DNA of 64,000 nucleotides from Halobacillus sp. A1 (lineage in GTDB: Bacteria; Bacillota; Bacilli; Bacillales; Halobacillaceae): contig NZ_JAIZEN010000016.1 of assembly GCF_024189295.1 (NCBI RefSeq), forward strand, positions 1-64,000. Reading direction: 5' to 3'. This document shows positions 62,954-64,000 of this stretch, piece by piece. The translations under genes were made by a program, and so were the position numbers. Below the pieces are notes generated by a model, which made no database searches, had not been told where the DNA came from, and was given only the letters and a program-made list of their open reading frames with translations. Every line of letters starts with the position of its first letter. Within the stretch, counting starts at the first letter, position 1.

Positions 62954-63003
62954 ATTGACTGAAAGACCACCCAAGCGAATGGTTTCACATAGGAGGTAAA
63001 TCG

Positions 63004-64000
63004 ATGGTAGCCGATAAAGCTGACGTCAATGCTAATGAACAAAATGATAAGTTGGATGTATTAAAGTCGACACAGACTGTCGTAAAAAAAGCGTTAGACA
63101 AACTTGGATATCCAAACGAAGTATATGAATTATTAAAAGAACCTATACGGATGATGACGGTTAGAATTCCTGTCCGCATGGATGATGATTCGATTAAAAT
63201 ATTTACAGGTTTCAGGGCGCAGCATAATGATGCTGTAGGTCCTACAAAAGGCGGCGTTCGATTTCACCCGAACGTTTCAGAAAAAGAAGTGAAGGCTTTA
63301 TCAATTTGGATGAGTTTAAAAGCGGGCATTGTCGATTTACCTTACGGCGGAGGTAAAGGGGGCATTGTGTGTGATCCAAGAGAGATGTCCTTCCGAGAAC
63401 TAGAAGGGATCAGTCGTGGTTACGTCCGTGCCATCAGTCAAATCGTAGGGCCGACCAAAGATATTCCAGCGCCAGATGTGTTTACGAATTCACAGATTAT
63501 GGCTTGGATGATGGATGAATACAGCCGGATCGATGAATTCAACAATCCAGGTTTCATCACAGGGAAGCCGTTAGTGCTGGGTGGTTCACACGGACGTGAG
63601 TCGGCAACTGCAAAAGGAGTGACCATCTGCATTGAGGAAGCGGCTAAGAAAAAAGGGATCCAGATTGAAGGCGCCCGCGTAGTCGTTCAAGGGTTCGGAA
63701 ATGCAGGAAGCTTTTTAGCTAAATTCATGCATGATAAGGGCGCTAATGTAGTGGGAATATCTGACGCTCAAGGGGCTTTATACGATCCGAATGGGCTAGA
63801 TATTGAATACTTATTGGATCGCAGGGACAGCTTCGGAACAGTGACGAACCTATTTAAGAATACAATTTCCAATAAGGAGCTTTTGGAGCTGGATTGTGAC
63901 ATATTGGTTCCAGCAGCCATTGAAAATCAGATCACTGAGGATAATGCGGATAAAATCAAAGCAAGCATTGTGGTAGAAGCAGCAAACGGGCCGACCACCA
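63004..64000 (+). CDS. gudB: NAD-specific glutamate dehydrogenase, partial
   Basis: 332 complete codons are visible before the window ends. It deaminates glutamate to 2-oxoglutarate and ammonia. The family motifs are GPTKGGVRFHP (substrate site), LPYGGGKGGIVCDP with the catalytic Lys, PAPDVFTNSQIMAWMMDE, and the nucleotide fold VVVQGFGNAGSFLAKF. AGGAGG precedes the ATG. B. subtilis strain 168 gudB is inactivated by a 9-bp duplication near its 5' half; no such tandem repeat stands out here, so the enzyme is probably active. rocG is the other possible name, but the mecB neighbour favours gudB. Confidence 0.93.
   Translation, partial: MVADKADVNANEQNDKLDVLKSTQTVVKKALDKLGYPNEVYELLKEPIRMMTVRIPVRMDDDSIKIFTGFRAQHNDAVGPTKGGVRFHPNVSEKEVKALSIWMSLKAGIVDLPYGGGKGGIVCDPREMSFRELEGISRGYVRAISQIVGPTKDIPAPDVFTNSQIMAWMMDEYSRIDEFNNPGFITGKPLVLGGSHGRESATAKGVTICIEEAAKKKGIQIEGARVVVQGFGNAGSFLAKFMHDKGANVVGISDAQGALYDPNGLDIEYLLDRRDSFGTVTNLFKNTISNKELLELDCDILVPAAIENQITEDNADKIKASIVVEAANGPTT

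Overview
The window is chromosomal DNA of a low-GC, endospore-forming Gram-positive of the Bacillaceae. Gene order follows the Bacillus subtilis segment from rnz (yqjK) to gudB: rnz, yqjN, yqjP, yqjQ, yqkB, yqkE, yqkF, nudF, spoIIM, fur, xerD, deoB, punA, dacF, spoIIA, spoVA, lysA, ppiB, ribT, ypuF, scpAB, dacB, spmAB, rluB, resABCDE, sigX-rsiX, fer, ypbB, recS, ypbD, mecB, gudB. Acidic proteins and the dispersed repeats suggest a halophilic genus near Halobacillus, but this is an inference from style and not proven. No rRNA or tRNA gene and no CRISPR array was seen.

Layout. 1-960: a truncated insertion sequence and decayed repeats. 0.97-13.3 kb: catabolic and housekeeping genes (aldehyde dehydrogenase, RNase Z, GDPD with a glycosyltransferase, yqjN-type peptidase, yqjPQ, yqkBE, alaR-alaT, yqkF, nudF). 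13.4-18.1 kb: spoIIM, fur with Fur-like and PerR-like boxes, yqzK, xerD, then the nucleoside salvage operon deoB-punA-pdp. 18.34-24.27 kb: an island that splits pdp. 25.4-33.4 kb: dacF-spoIIAA-spoIIAB-sigF and spoVA. 33.6-48.2 kb: lysA, ppiB, ribT, scpAB, dacB-spmAB, rluB and the resABCDE cytochrome c maturation and redox-sensing cluster. 48.2-49.7 kb: a cobalamin riboswitch upstream of a lipoprotein and an ECF S component. 50.2-55.8 kb: sigX-rsiX, fer, ypbB-recS-ypbD. 55.9-58.3 kb: the cotJ spore-coat operon, with cotJA split by a complete IS3-family element. 58.3-64 kb: a CBS-domain protein, a CarH/LitR-type B12-binding regulator, mecB, repeats, ddl and the start of gudB.

The main discovery candidate is the pdp island. 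It cuts the host pyrimidine-nucleoside phosphorylase gene just after its phosphate-binding motif KHSTGGVGD. It brings two small XRE-like HTH proteins, a complete and divergent replacement pdp gene in the same orientation, a terminator, a fresh promoter, and a three-gene ABC-3C/Lamassu-like operon (DUF4297/Cap4-like nuclease, middle component, DUF3732 ATPase). The rest of the host pdp follows. No recombinase gene was recognised. The island therefore looks like a defence cargo that pays for its own insertion by supplying the gene it destroys.

A second signal is a dispersed palindromic repeat (called R1 here), with seven copies or fragments in the window. Several of its stems show compensatory base changes between copies, which argues for selection on a folded structure.
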